Shown: positions 1 through 9,256 of the stretch, one piece after another | How positions within the stretch are numbered: position 1 is the first letter of the stretch | Layout of the letters: each line of letters begins with the position of its first letter | Assembly: GCF_002443155.1 (NCBI RefSeq) | Contig: NZ_CP023667.1 | Coordinates: 2,418,001-2,482,000, forward strand | Direction: 5' to 3' | DNA length: 64,000 bases | Source of the DNA: Alcaligenes faecalis | Lineage (GTDB): Bacteria > Pseudomonadota > Gammaproteobacteria > Burkholderiales > Burkholderiaceae_B | Translations under genes and position numbers: made by a program | The notes under the pieces: generated by a model | Told to the model about the DNA's origin: nothing | The model's input: the letters and a program-made list of their open reading frames with translations, nothing else | Databases searched by the model: none

Positions 1-834
1 GGTAATGCCATGGTTCAGGATCAGGCCACCCGGTTTGACCAGACGGCGCAGCTTGTCAAAGTAAGCACTGAGCTGGGCGCGGCCCACATGCTCGAACATG
101 CCCACCGAGGCCAGCTTGTCATAGGGTTTGAGCTCATCCAGATCCCGGTAATCGAGCAACATCATGCGGGCCCGGCCCGTCAGCCCCTTTTGCTCAATCA
201 ATCCATTCACATACGCATGCTGGTTACGGGACAAGGTAATGCCGGTCACATCCACATCGTAATTTTCGGCCGCCCACATCAACAGGCCGCCCCACCCGGC
301 CCCAACATCCAGAAAGCGCTCGCCCGATTGCAGACGCAGCTTGCGGCAAATGTGATCCAGCTTGGCTTCCTGGGCCTGGGCCAGCGTCATGTCCGGCTCG
401 CGATAATAGGCGCAAGAATAGACCCGACGCGGGTCCAGCCACAGGGCGTAGAAGTCGTCCGACAAGTCGTAGTGAAACTGGATCTGCTTGGCGTCCTTTT
501 CCTGGGAATGACGCCAGACGGAGGTCAAGTGCTTGATGATGGAGGTCAGCCAGCCTGCCTGGGCCGCATCGACCGGCGATCCTGGCAAGATATCGGCGGC
601 CAGTTGCATCAAATCCCGCATGGACCCCTCAAAATCCATACGCCCTTCCACGTAGGCCTCGCCCAACTGTCCGGACTGTCCGGCAGCCAGTTGCGCCAAA
701 GTGGCATTGTCTTTGATTGTCAGATGAACCGATGCGTTGGCTGCACCGACTTGCTCCCCATTGGGCAAGGTCAGTCGAACCGGGACGCTGAGTTGATCTA
801 ATTTGGCCTGGACCATGGATGAAATGGAACTCAA
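1..834 (-). CDS. cfa: Cyclopropane-fatty-acyl-phospholipid synthase, 3' end cut by window
   Basis: Transfers a methylene group from S-adenosylmethionine to double bonds of membrane phospholipid acyl chains. 278 codons are visible; the C-terminal part lies beyond position 1. Seen: an N-terminal SCP2-like stretch, then a class I SAM-methyltransferase core with the glycine-rich motif LDVGAGWGG near residue 175 and the ITLSRNQHAY and GMFEHVG motifs typical of the mycolic/cyclopropane synthase family. I chose the TTG start at 834 because AAGGAGG sits a few bases upstream; the first ATG (816) lacks such a site. It stands alone, divergent from the Bcr-type exporter. An inverted repeat at 872-892 lies just upstream. 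Confidence 0.88.
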   Translation of the reverse strand, partial: MSSISSMVQAKLDQLSVPVRLTLPNGEQVGAANASVHLTIKDNATLAQLAAGQSGQLGEAYVEGRMDFEGSMRDLMQLAADILPGSPVDAAQAGWLTSIIKHLTSVWRHSQEKDAKQIQFHYDLSDDFYALWLDPRRVYSCAYYREPDMTLAQAQEAKLDHICRKLRLQSGERFLDVGAGWGGLLMWAAENYDVDVTGITLSRNQHAYVNGLIEQKGLTGRARMMLLDYRDLDELKPYDKLASVGMFEHVGRAQLSAYFDKLRRLVKPGGLILNHGIT

Positions 835-871
835 CTTCGCCTCCTTGTATGTAAACAAACAAAGATGACAA

Positions 872-892
872 TGTGTCGCCTGAATCGACACA
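872..892. promoter_or_regulatory. Inverted repeat upstream of cfa, possible operator
   Basis: TGTGTCG, 7-nt spacer, CGACACA: a perfect 7-bp dyad in the cfa leader, about 40 bp before the TTG start. The symmetry is seen; its role as operator or leader hairpin is inference. A second, weaker dyad (GTGCTT, 8 nt, AAGCAC) lies at 967-986. The rest of the 287-bp intergenic stretch between cfa and the exporter shows nothing clear. Confidence 0.35.
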
Positions 893-1121
893 CCGCCCAT
901 AAGCCGTCAATCCTGTAGCCTAATACAATCAGCCCTTGAATCCGTTGCGTCAAAGTCACGAATCATGTGCTTCATACCTAAAGCACTTATGCCGGATTTG
1001 ACCTTGCCCCATGCTAAACTGCCTGCCTTTGGCCCATTGCATCGGTTTGCATTGATGCTCGGCGCGGGGTTGCGGCTTCAGGCTCTTGGCCAGGATCTGC
1101 CCCACCTTAATACTTGGCCCG

Positions 1122-2315
1122 ATGACACGCAACCACTCCCCTGCATTTCCCCCCTGGCTCATCTTGATGGGGCTGCTCACCGCCCTGGGGCCTCTGGCCA
1201 TTGACATGTACCTGCCCGCCTTCCCGGCGATGGCCCAGAGCCTGAACACCTCGGCAGGTATGGTAGAGCGCACTCTGGCCGGTTTCCTGCTGGGCGTGGG
1301 AGTGGCTCAGCTAGTCTACGGCCCGATGGCCGACCGCTTCGGGCGCAAGCTGCCCTTGCTGCTGGGCGTGCTGATTTTCACCACCGCTTCTTTTTTCTGT
1401 GCCCGTGCCAGCGACATTGATGAGCTGACGGTCTGGCGCATTGTGCAAGCCTTTGGTGGCGCCGCCGGCATGGCCATCCCCCGCGCCGTGATCCGGGATC
1501 GTTTCGAGACCCGTGAAGCCGCCCGAGCCCTGTCCATGCTGATGCTGATCATGGGTGTCATGCCGATTCTGGCCCCACTGATTGGCGGCCAGATCCTGCT
1601 GTTTAGCGACTGGCGCGGCATTTTCTACTTCATGGCAGGCTGTGGTGTGCTTCTGTGGCTGCTGACCTTTTTCACCATGCGAGAGTCTCTGGCCCCGGAA
1701 CGGGTGCTGCCACTACAACCCAAGCTGATTGCGCATAATTACAGCGCCTTGCTGCGCGACCGGCCCTTCATGTTTTATTCCCTGGCTGCCGGTTTCAGTT
1801 CTGCGGGCATGTTTGCCTATATCGCCGGATCGCCACGCGTCTTTATTGATTTGTTTTCTGTCGAGCCGCGTCATTTCGGTTTTTATTTTGGCGCCAATGC
1901 CGCCTGTCTGATTGTTTTCTCTCAAGTCAGCGCCCGCTTGCTCAATACCTACAGCCCACCCACTTTGCTGCGCGTGGCACAGGGCCTGCAAGTGATCTTT
2001 ACCTTGCTGGGTGCCATTTTGACCCTGCTGGGCGTACTGGACCTGACCTGGCTGATGGTGACCCTCATGGGCTTCATGGCATGCCAGGGCTTTGTAAATC
2101 CCAATTCCGCCGCGCTGGCCCTGTCTGAACAAGGCCATCGCCTGGGAACGGCCTCCGCACTGATGGGAGCCTTGCAAATGCTTTGCGGTGCCTTGGCCGG
2201 TTTTGCTGTCAGCAGCTGGGCTTCGTCCAATGCTTTGCCATTGACCGCCGTATTGGCCGCTTGTGCCGTCTTATCGTGGCTGTTTGGCCGCAATGCAGCG
2301 AGGAAAGCACGGTAA
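1122..2315 (+). CDS. Bcr/CflA-type multidrug MFS exporter
   Basis: A 397-residue inner-membrane major-facilitator protein of the 12-helix drug:H+ antiporter type (Bcr/CflA subfamily, exporting bicyclomycin, chloramphenicol or other small molecules). Seen: LGPLAIDMYLPAFPAM in helix 1, typical of Bcr/CflA; motif A as GPMADRFGRKLPLL after helix 2; and GMAIPRAVIRDRF with GGAAGMAIPRA in helix 4/5, typical of the subfamily. The frame is open back to a TTG at 1086, but the ATG at 1122 places helix 1 at the normal distance. Substrate cannot be told from sequence. The gene stands alone, divergent from cfa; its stop overlaps the rpmB promoter region. Confidence 0.85.
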   Translation: MTRNHSPAFPPWLILMGLLTALGPLAIDMYLPAFPAMAQSLNTSAGMVERTLAGFLLGVGVAQLVYGPMADRFGRKLPLLLGVLIFTTASFFCARASDIDELTVWRIVQAFGGAAGMAIPRAVIRDRFETREAARALSMLMLIMGVMPILAPLIGGQILLFSDWRGIFYFMAGCGVLLWLLTFFTMRESLAPERVLPLQPKLIAHNYSALLRDRPFMFYSLAAGFSSAGMFAYIAGSPRVFIDLFSVEPRHFGFYFGANAACLIVFSQVSARLLNTYSPPTLLRVAQGLQVIFTLLGAILTLLGVLDLTWLMVTLMGFMACQGFVNPNSAALALSEQGHRLGTASALMGALQMLCGALAGFAVSSWASSNALPLTAVLAACAVLSWLFGRNAARKAR

Positions 2316-2318
2316 AAC

Positions 2319-2348
2319 TTGATCTAAGTGATTTTTCCATATTAGAAT
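2319..2348 (+). promoter_or_regulatory. Sigma-70 promoter of rpmB-rpmG
   Basis: TTGATC (2319-2324), 18-bp spacer, TAGAAT (2343-2348). Both hexamers are close to consensus. The expected transcript starts near 2356, giving a leader of about 100 nt. That leader begins with a small hairpin ACCCCA-GCAC-TGGGGT (2361-2376) and later has CCGCGG followed by six T (2403-2416). Pattern match only. Confidence 0.55.
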
Positions 2349-2455
2349 AATCTTCTTTGCACCCCAGCACTGGGGTTAACACGATCCTAATTTTACAATC
2401 GCCCGCGGCTTTTTTCGTTTAGCGGAGGCTGATTTAGATCTCAAGGGGTATGACC

Positions 2456-2692
2456 ATGGCACGCGTATGCCAAGTGACCGGAAAAGGCCCAATGTCGGGC
2501 AACAATGTTTCGCACGCCAACAATAAGACCAAGCGTCGCTTCCTGCCAAACCTGCAGTCCCGTCGTTTCTGGGTTGAAAGTGAAAACCGCTGGGTTCGCC
2601 TGCGCGTTTCCGCTAACGCTATCCGCACCATCGACAAGAACGGTATCGACTCCGTTCTGGCCGAAATGCGCTCCCGCGGCGAAAAGTACTAA
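2456..2692 (+). CDS. rpmB: 50S ribosomal protein L28
   Basis: 78 residues, the normal length for bacterial L28, a small basic protein of the large subunit near the E site. Seen: [20 protein letters not shown] at the N-terminus and LQSRRFW in the core. Two in-frame ATGs occur six bases apart (2450 and 2456); the second is chosen because AAGGGG ends 7 nt before it and because L28 proteins begin MARVCQ. It has no zinc-ribbon cysteine pairs. Followed after 35 bp by rpmG, the common rpmBG pair. Confidence 0.97.
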   Translation: MARVCQVTGKGPMSGNNVSHANNKTKRRFLPNLQSRRFWVESENRWVRLRVSANAIRTIDKNGIDSVLAEMRSRGEKY

Positions 2693-2727
2693 GCTGCGCT
2701 TCTTAAACATTTAACCAGGAGCTCATC

Positions 2728-2895
2728 ATGGCAAAAGGTATACGCGAAAAAATCAAACTCGAATCGTCCGCCGGTACGGGTCACTTCTACACCACCACCA
2801 AAAACAAGCGCAACATGCCTGAAAAGATGGTGATCAAGAAATTTGACCCCGTCGTTCGCAAGCACGTCGAGTACAAAGAAACCAAGCTGCGTTAA
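2728..2895 (+). CDS. rpmG: 50S ribosomal protein L33
   Basis: 55 residues, beginning [18 protein letters not shown] and ending [11 protein letters not shown], the normal size and sequence of L33 in the large ribosomal subunit. It has no cysteines, so it is the zinc-free (C-) form. AGGAG is present 7 nt before the ATG. Second gene of the rpmBG pair, followed by a strong intrinsic terminator. Confidence 0.97.
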   Translation: MAKGIREKIKLESSAGTGHFYTTTKNKRNMPEKMVIKKFDPVVRKHVEYKETKLR

Positions 2896-2934
2896 TACGC
2901 GCCCGCTCCTGCAGCGGATTGGTTTTCAAAGAAG

Positions 2935-2959
2935 CCCCTGCCCTGCAGGGGTTTTTTTT
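2935..2959 (+). terminator. Intrinsic terminator of rpmBG
   Basis: CCCCTG, 5-nt loop, CAGGGG, then eight T. Stem 2935-2940 with 2946-2951, T-run 2952-2959. Confidence 0.9.
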
Positions 2960-3056
2960 GCCCTTTGCAGGCTGCTGTGACAGGCCTGCCTCCTGTCTGC
3001 CATTACGCTCATGCACACTGCCCACCTTGCAGCCGTCCACAGCGAGATTTGCCCCG

Positions 3057-3062
3057 TATAAT
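3057..3062 (+). promoter_or_regulatory. -10 box of leuS promoter (TATAAT)
   Basis: A perfect TATAAT 44 nt before the chosen leuS ATG; the -35 region is poor. Its position inside the longer open frame (which reaches back to 2965) is an argument that translation starts downstream at 3106. Confidence 0.5.
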
Positions 3063-3105
3063 GGCGGATACTCCTTTACTTCTGTCTAAAACGGTATTGC
3101 CACTC

Positions 3106-5763
3106 ATGCAGGAACGTTACAACCCCAGCGAGGTCGAACAACTCGCTCAGCAAAACTGGACCGATCGGGACGCCTATCGTGCCGTCGAGAACGCCACCGC
3201 TCCGGATGGCTCGCTCAAACCCAAGTTTTACGCATGCTCCATGCTGCCCTACCCCAGTGGCAAGCTACACATGGGCCACGTGCGCAACTACACCATCAAC
3301 GACATGATGGCGCGCCAGCTACGCATGCGCGGTTTTAACGTTCTCATGCCCATGGGCTGGGATGCTTTTGGCATGCCCGCCGAAAACGCCGCCATCAAAT
3401 CGCAGGTTCCACCCGCCAAGTGGACTTACGACAATATCGCCTACATGAAAAAGCAGATGCAGGCGATGGGTCTGGCTATCGACTGGTCGCGCGAAATGTG
3501 CGCCTGCGACCCCGAATACTACAAATGGAACCAGTGGCTGTTCCTGAAAATGCTGGAAAAAGGCATTGCCTACCGCAAGACCCAGACCGTGAACTGGGAC
3601 CCGGTAGACCAAACCGTTCTGGCCAACGAACAGGTTATTGAAGGCCGTGGCTGGCGCTCCGGTGCGCTGGTTGAAAAGCGTGAAATCCCCGGCTACTACC
3701 TGCGCATCACCGATTACGCCGAAGAACTGCTGGATACCGTGAAAACCGGCTTGCCCGGCTGGCCCGAGCGTGTGCGCCTGATGCAGGAAAACTGGATCGG
3801 CAAGAGCCAGGGCGTACGCTTTGCCTTCCCTCACGATATTCGTGACGAGCAAGGCCAACTGATTCAGGACGGTCGTCTGTACGTGTTCACCACCCGCGTG
3901 GACACCATCATGGGCGTCACCTTCTGTGCGGTTGCTCCTGAACACCCGCTGGCTGCCCTGGCTGCCCGCAACAATCCCGAGCTGACTGCCTTTATTGAAG
4001 AATGCAAGAAAGGCGGCACCACGGAAGCCGATATGGCCACCCGTGAAAAAGAAGGTCTGCCTACTGGCCTGACCGTCAAGCACCCCCTGACGGGCGCGGA
4101 CGTTCCTGTCTGGGTCGGTAACTATGTCTTGATGAGCTACGGTGACGGCGCCGTGATGGGCGTGCCTGCTCACGACGAGCGCGACTTCGCCTTTGCCCTG
4201 AAATACCAATTGCCTATCAATCAGGTCATTGGTGTAGAAGGCAAGGAATACGACGCCACCCAATGGCAAGACTGGTACGGCGACAAGCAGCAAGGTCAAA
4301 CCATCAATTCCGGCAAGTACGACGGCCTGACGCACGTCGCGGCCGTGGATGCCATTGCCGCAGACCTGAACGCCAAGGAACTGGGCGAGAAACAAACTAC
4401 CTATCGTCTGCGCGACTGGGGCATTTCCCGTCAGCGTTACTGGGGCACCCCGATCCCGATCATCCACTGCGAAGATTGCGGCCCGGTTCCTGTTCCAGAA
4501 AAAGACCTGCCCGTGGTTCTGCCCGAAGAACTGATTCCCGATGGCAGCGGCAACCCGCTGAACAAGCACGAAGCCTTCCTGAAGTGCGCTTGCCCTTCTT
4601 GTGGCAAACCGGCACGTCGCGAAACGGATACCATGGACACCTTTGTGGACTCGTCCTGGTACTTCCTGCGCTACACCACGCCCAATCTGAACGATTCCAT
4701 GACCGATCCACGCACCGATTACTGGATGCCCATGGATCAGTACATCGGTGGTATCGAACACGCTGTGCTGCACTTGCTGTACGCCCGCTTCTGGACCAAA
4801 GTCATGCGCGACATGGGCCTGGTCAAGATTGACGAGCCCTTCACCCGCCTGCTGTGCCAGGGCATGGTGCTGAACCACAGCTACACCCGCCGCACCCCAC
4901 AAGGGGGTATCGAATACTTCTGGCCTGAAACCGTCGAAAACGTTTACGACGAAAAAGGCGCGATTATCGGTGCCCGCTTAAAGAGCGATGGCCAGCCCGT
5001 GCAGTACAACGGCATTGGCACCATGTCCAAGTCCAAGAACAACGGCGTGGACCCTCAGTCCCTGATCGACACAATGGGCGCGGATACCGCCCGCCTGTTC
5101 ATCATGTTCGCCAGCCCGCCAGAGCAAACACTGGAGTGGTCGGACTCGGGCGTGGACGGAGCCAACCGCTTCCTGCGCCGCCTGTGGGCCTTCTGCTACA
5201 ACCACGCCGATGCCCTGCGTGCCGGTAACGCCCAGGCTACCGACTGGAGCGATCTGGACGCCGCTGCCAAGCGTACTCGTCTGGAAATTCACTCCTTGCT
5301 CAAGCAGGCCAATTACGACTACGAGCGTATTCAGTACAACACGGTCGTGTCGGCTTGCATGAAGATGCTCAACACCCTGGAGCAGACTCAATGGGAAGAC
5401 ACGCCTGCCGCACAACGTGCACTGGCTGAAACCACGTCCATCCTGTTGCGTGTTCTGTACCCTGTGGTCCCTCACATCACATGGCAGTTGTGGCGCGAGC
5501 TGGGCTGGGCAGAGAGCCAAGGCGATATGCTGGATGCCCAATGGCCTGTCGTGGACGAGCAAGCCCTGATTGCCGATGAAGTGGAACTGATGCTGCAGGT
5601 CAACGGCAAGCTGCGCGGCTCCCTGATCGTGCCTCAAGGAGCGGAAAAAGCCGCCATTGAACAAGCTGCAGCCGACCATGCGGCTGTGCTCAAGTATCTG
5701 GAAGGCCGCCCCGCCAAGCGCATCATTGTGGTGCCTGGCAAACTTGTTAACGTCGTAGGTTAA
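3106..5763 (+). CDS. leuS: Leucyl-tRNA synthetase
   Basis: Class I aminoacyl-tRNA synthetase charging tRNA-Leu in the cytoplasm; 885 residues, normal for the bacterial enzyme. Seen: the HIGH-type motif HMGH near residue 55, a zinc-like insertion with paired cysteines ([12 protein letters not shown] and CACPSCGK), the CP1 editing domain in the middle ([14 protein letters not shown], and GYGDG-like [17 protein letters not shown]), and the KMSKS-type motif MSKSK at residues 640-644. The frame is open further upstream, but [12 protein letters not shown] is the family N-terminus and a TATAAT lies upstream of it. First gene of leuS-lptE-holA, an arrangement conserved widely in proteobacteria. Confidence 0.97.
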   Translation: MQERYNPSEVEQLAQQNWTDRDAYRAVENATAPDGSLKPKFYACSMLPYPSGKLHMGHVRNYTINDMMARQLRMRGFNVLMPMGWDAFGMPAENAAIKSQVPPAKWTYDNIAYMKKQMQAMGLAIDWSREMCACDPEYYKWNQWLFLKMLEKGIAYRKTQTVNWDPVDQTVLANEQVIEGRGWRSGALVEKREIPGYYLRITDYAEELLDTVKTGLPGWPERVRLMQENWIGKSQGVRFAFPHDIRDEQGQLIQDGRLYVFTTRVDTIMGVTFCAVAPEHPLAALAARNNPELTAFIEECKKGGTTEADMATREKEGLPTGLTVKHPLTGADVPVWVGNYVLMSYGDGAVMGVPAHDERDFAFALKYQLPINQVIGVEGKEYDATQWQDWYGDKQQGQTINSGKYDGLTHVAAVDAIAADLNAKELGEKQTTYRLRDWGISRQRYWGTPIPIIHCEDCGPVPVPEKDLPVVLPEELIPDGSGNPLNKHEAFLKCACPSCGKPARRETDTMDTFVDSSWYFLRYTTPNLNDSMTDPRTDYWMPMDQYIGGIEHAVLHLLYARFWTKVMRDMGLVKIDEPFTRLLCQGMVLNHSYTRRTPQGGIEYFWPETVENVYDEKGAIIGARLKSDGQPVQYNGIGTMSKSKNNGVDPQSLIDTMGADTARLFIMFASPPEQTLEWSDSGVDGANRFLRRLWAFCYNHADALRAGNAQATDWSDLDAAAKRTRLEIHSLLKQANYDYERIQYNTVVSACMKMLNTLEQTQWEDTPAAQRALAETTSILLRVLYPVVPHITWQLWRELGWAESQGDMLDAQWPVVDEQALIADEVELMLQVNGKLRGSLIVPQGAEKAAIEQAAADHAAVLKYLEGRPAKRIIVVPGKLVNVVG

Positions 5764-5765
5764 TC

Positions 5766-6398
5766 ATGAACGTAGCCCGCCTGCTTCCTTCCGGCTCCTT
5801 GTCTGCTCCTGCACCCAGGTTCTGGGGACTGGCGGGCATGATCATCCTGCTCAGTGTTGTTTTGACAGCGTGCGGCTTCCACCTGAAAGGGGTGGCCCCG
5901 CTGCCGTTCAACACGATTTACACCAATATTACGGACAACAGCGCTTTTGGCGCGAACCTGCGTCGAGCCTTGTTGGCCAGCTCGCCTCAAAGCCGCTTTG
6001 TCGAGGGTCCTCAAGAAGCGGAAGCGGTCCTGCAGCAAGTCTCGCTGAGCCGTTATCAGCGTGAAATCTCCATCAACGCCAAAGGCCAGGTGGAAGAGTA
6101 CGAACTGCAGCTGACCTTTGTCTTTGAGCTGCTCGATGCCAAAGGCCGCTACGTACTGCCTCCCACCACACTGACTGTGATGCGTGAAGTACCTTACGAC
6201 GCCGAAGCCGTCCAGGCCAAAGACAGCGAAATCGAGATGATTTTCCGCGACATGGAACAGTCGCTGATCAACCGCATCGTGCGCCGCTTGAGTTCGCCCG
6301 ACGTCACCAGTGCCTACCACTTCATGAGCAGCCAGCCTGAAGCCAGCTCCATGGAAGAAATGGAACTGCTGCCCACCCGACCACAGGCGCCGCTGTAA
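5766..6398 (+). CDS. lptE: LPS-assembly lipoprotein LptE
   Basis: Outer-membrane lipoprotein that plugs the LptD barrel and helps insert lipopolysaccharide into the outer leaflet. 210 residues. Seen: an N-terminal hydrophobic signal ending in the lipobox LTAC (Cys near residue 37), followed at once by GFHLKG, the hallmark start of mature LptE, then a beta-rich domain. The acidic C-terminal tail is weakly conserved. The ATG comes 2 nt after the leuS stop and the stop 2 nt before holA, so the three genes are co-transcribed. Confidence 0.93.
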   Translation: MNVARLLPSGSLSAPAPRFWGLAGMIILLSVVLTACGFHLKGVAPLPFNTIYTNITDNSAFGANLRRALLASSPQSRFVEGPQEAEAVLQQVSLSRYQREISINAKGQVEEYELQLTFVFELLDAKGRYVLPPTTLTVMREVPYDAEAVQAKDSEIEMIFRDMEQSLINRIVRRLSSPDVTSAYHFMSSQPEASSMEEMELLPTRPQAPL

Positions 6399-6400
6399 CG

Positions 6401-7462
6401 ATGGGACGCAGGGCCGACCACGACACCTTGCTGCGCGAACTGGCCACGCCATCCGCAGCCTTTCAACCGCTTTATGTGGTGTCTGGTGATGAACCCCTTT
6501 TGCTGGTTGAAGCCGCCGATGCCGTGCGCGCCCGCGCCCGCCAGGACGGCTTTACCGAACGCAGCAGCTTTACGCTGGATGCGCGGGCAGACTGGTCGCA
6601 GCTGTTTGCTGTTGCCCAGAACATCTCTCTGTTTGGCGATCAGAAACTGGTGGACGTGAGCATTCCCAGTGGCAAGCCCGGCAAGCCGGGCGGTGATGCC
6701 CTGCAAAAGCTGTGTCAGCTGATCAGCGGCGGGCAAATGGATGGCACCAGCTTCCTGATTCAACTTCCCCGCCTGGACAAGGCCACGCGCAACAGCAAAT
6801 GGTGCCAGGCTCTGGAACAAGTGGCCTGTTGGGTTGACATTCAGCCCATCAACCGCAACTCCCTGGCAGGCTGGATTGCCCAGCGTCTGAAAACCCAGGA
6901 TCAAAGCCTGGAGCGCCATAGTCTGGAATGGATGGCCGACAAGGTTGAAGGCAACCTACTGGCGGCCCATCAGGAAATTCAGAAACTGGCCCTGATTTAC
7001 CCTCCCGGCCAGTTAAGCCAGGAAGAGCTGGAAAACGCCGTCCTGAATGTGGCTCGCTACAGTGTGTTTGATCTGCGCGACTCCATGCTGGCCGGCCATA
7101 GCCAACGCGCCCTGACGGTGCTCGGTGGCTTGCAGGCAGAAGGCGAAGCCTTGCCCCTGGTCCTGTGGGCGGTAGGCGAAGAAGTACGTACCTTGGCCCG
7201 TTTGTCACAAGCGCGTCAGCAAGGGCAGGATCTGTCCAACCTGTTTCGCCAATACCGCATTTTTGGCCCGCGCGAAAAACTCGTCCGTCAGGCCTTGGAC
7301 CGCATCCCGCCTCAAAGCTGGCCTGCCTCGGTTCTGCATGCACACGATATAGACCGTTTGATCAAAGGCCTGCACCCCAGCGGACGTCAGCAAGACCCGT
7401 GGGAAGAAATGCGCCGCCTGACCATGCGTATCGCAGTCGCGACACAAGCCCCCCGTCGCTAA
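6401..7462 (+). CDS. holA: DNA polymerase III subunit delta
   Basis: Delta subunit of the clamp loader; it opens the beta clamp ring during loading. 353 residues, normal length. Seen: the N-terminal fold with PLYVVSGDEPLLLVEAAD, LVDVSIPSGKPGKPGG, and the C-terminal helical domain (YSVFDLRDSMLAGHSQRAL, LWAVGEEVRTLARL). Directly behind lptE with a 2-nt gap, as in E. coli. No independent promoter is evident. Confidence 0.95.
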   Translation: MGRRADHDTLLRELATPSAAFQPLYVVSGDEPLLLVEAADAVRARARQDGFTERSSFTLDARADWSQLFAVAQNISLFGDQKLVDVSIPSGKPGKPGGDALQKLCQLISGGQMDGTSFLIQLPRLDKATRNSKWCQALEQVACWVDIQPINRNSLAGWIAQRLKTQDQSLERHSLEWMADKVEGNLLAAHQEIQKLALIYPPGQLSQEELENAVLNVARYSVFDLRDSMLAGHSQRALTVLGGLQAEGEALPLVLWAVGEEVRTLARLSQARQQGQDLSNLFRQYRIFGPREKLVRQALDRIPPQSWPASVLHAHDIDRLIKGLHPSGRQQDPWEEMRRLTMRIAVATQAPRR

Positions 7463-7530
7463 GCGTCCGATACCCCTTAATCTCTTAATTGTTGCGATAA
7501 TGCTCTCTTGAACCGGAGAGTTACACGGCT

Positions 7531-8826
7531 ATGAACGATATCACCCAGTCCTCTGCCGCCACCCAGGTCGGCGATCTGTCTTCCATGATGCAAGATTTGG
7601 GCAAGCGCGCCCAGCTTGCTGCCCGTCGCATGCGCGCCGCCACTGGCAAAGCCAAGGCCGATGCCCTGCGCTATATGGCTGATGCCCTGATTGAGCAAAA
7701 AGCCCAGTTGCAAGCAGCCAACGAACTGGACTTGCAGGCTGCACGTGAACGTCAGATTCCCCCGGCCATGATCGAGCGTCTGGTCCTGTCGGACCGTGCC
7801 CTGGAGATCATGACCACAGGCCTGCGTCAGATTGCCGACATGGACGATCCGGTCGGTCAGATCAGCGCCTCACGCACCCGCCCTAACGGCATGCGTGTGG
7901 CTCAAATGCGTGTGCCTTTGGGTGTCATCGGCATCATTTACGAATCGCGCCCCAATGTGACCATTGACGCCGCCGCCCTGTGCCTGAAATCCGGCAACGC
8001 CACGATTTTGCGCGGCGGTAGCGAAGCCTTTCACTCCAACCAGGCTTTGGCACAGATTATCTCCAGCAGCCTGGAACGTGCTGGTTTGCCCAAAGAAGCC
8101 GTGCAAGTGGTTCCCACCACGGATCGCGATGCTGTTGGCTTGCTCGTAACCATGAACGACTACGTGGACGTCATTGTCCCGCGTGGTGGCAAGAGCCTGA
8201 TCCAGCGACTGAGCGCCGAAGCAACGGTCCCTCTGATCAAGCACCTGGACGGCAACTGCCACGTCTATGTAGATGAATTTGCCGATCTGGAAAAAGCGAC
8301 CCGCATCGTGTTCAACGCCAAGACCTACCGTTACGGTATTTGCGGCACCATGGAAACCTTGCTGGTTCACCGCAGTATTGCCCCGGCTTTCCTGCCAGAA
8401 ATGGCCCGCCAACTGCAGGAAAAAGGAGTGGAACTGCGTGGCTGTGAACAGACCCGCGCTCTGGTCGCCAACGTAGCCCCCGCTACCGAAGAAGACTGGG
8501 AAACCGAATTTGCCGCAGCCATTCTGGCAATCCGCATTGTGGACTCCATGGATCAGGCCATGGATCATATTGCCCAGTACAGCTCCGAGCACACAGAATC
8601 CATCGTGACGGAAAACCTGAGCCTGGCCGAGCGCTTCCAGCGCGAAGTGGACTCCAGCTCCGTCATGGTGAACCTGCCTACCTGTTTTGCTGACGGCTTC
8701 GAGTATGGCCTGGGTGCCGAAATCGGCATTTCCACCAACCGTCTTCATGCCCGTGGCCCGGTCGGCCTGGAAGGCCTGACGACCTACAAATGGGTCTTGC
8801 ATGGCAATGGCCAAATGCGTGGTTAA
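7531..8826 (+). CDS. proA: Glutamate-5-semialdehyde dehydrogenase
   Basis: Second step of proline synthesis: NADPH-dependent reduction of glutamyl-5-phosphate to glutamate semialdehyde, in the cytoplasm. 431 residues (E. coli ProA 417). Seen: [38 protein letters not shown] (split by the family's binding loop), VPRGGKSLI, and the catalytic region around [11 protein letters not shown]. 68 bp separate it from holA, with GATAAT at 7496-7501 as a possible -10 box. proB is not in the window. It is followed after 3 nt by the HemJ-like gene. Confidence 0.96.
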   Translation: MNDITQSSAATQVGDLSSMMQDLGKRAQLAARRMRAATGKAKADALRYMADALIEQKAQLQAANELDLQAARERQIPPAMIERLVLSDRALEIMTTGLRQIADMDDPVGQISASRTRPNGMRVAQMRVPLGVIGIIYESRPNVTIDAAALCLKSGNATILRGGSEAFHSNQALAQIISSSLERAGLPKEAVQVVPTTDRDAVGLLVTMNDYVDVIVPRGGKSLIQRLSAEATVPLIKHLDGNCHVYVDEFADLEKATRIVFNAKTYRYGICGTMETLLVHRSIAPAFLPEMARQLQEKGVELRGCEQTRALVANVAPATEEDWETEFAAAILAIRIVDSMDQAMDHIAQYSSEHTESIVTENLSLAERFQREVDSSSVMVNLPTCFADGFEYGLGAEIGISTNRLHARGPVGLEGLTTYKWVLHGNGQMRG

Positions 8827-8829
8827 ATC

Positions 8830-9246
8830 ATGCTTTGGCTAAAAACATTTCACATCTTGTTTGTGACCTCCTGGTTTGCGGGGCTGTTCTACCTGCCCCG
8901 CATCTATGTCAATCTGGCCCAGGAGCAAGATGTCAGGACCTATGAAACGCTCTTGGGCATGGCCCGGCGCCTGTATCGCTTTATGGCCCCTTTGGCCATT
9001 CTGACCCTGCTGACAGGCCTGGGATTATTTTTGTATTACGGCATAGGCAAAGGACAGGGCTGGATGCACGCCAAACTGACCCTGGTCTTGATCCTGTTTG
9101 CCTTTCACGGTGTGTGCGGACGCTATCTGCGGCAGTTCCAGCAAGGGCAGCAAAGCCGCTCACACGTATTCTTCCGCTGGTTCAATGAAATTCCGGTCAT
9201 CGTTCTGCTGCTGGTCCTCATCCTGGTGGTTATAAAACCCTTCTAA
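8830..9246 (+). CDS. HemJ/CopD-like four-helix membrane protein
   Basis: 138 residues with four predicted membrane helices. Seen: FHILFVTSWFAGLFYLPRIY at the N-terminus with a membrane histidine, YRFMAPLAILTLLTGLGLFL, and GWMHAKLTLVLILFAFHGVCG. This matches the UPF0093/HemJ family, whose studied members oxidise protoporphyrinogen IX to protoporphyrin IX in heme synthesis and bind heme b through conserved His, Arg and Lys residues. The CopD family name is also used for such proteins. No other heme gene is adjacent. It lies between proA and the RNA methyltransferase with gaps of 3 and 10 nt, so it is probably co-transcribed with both. Confidence 0.8.
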   Translation: MLWLKTFHILFVTSWFAGLFYLPRIYVNLAQEQDVRTYETLLGMARRLYRFMAPLAILTLLTGLGLFLYYGIGKGQGWMHAKLTLVLILFAFHGVCGRYLRQFQQGQQSRSHVFFRWFNEIPVIVLLLVLILVVIKPF

Positions 9247-9256
9247 TACCTAATTC

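Noticed and set aside
2965..3105. N-terminal extension of leuS
   Set aside because: A TATAAT lies inside it and the family N-terminus begins at 3106.
3319..4902. 527-codon frame antisense to leuS
   Set aside because: Shadow of a strongly conserved gene with high third-position G/C; no family likeness.
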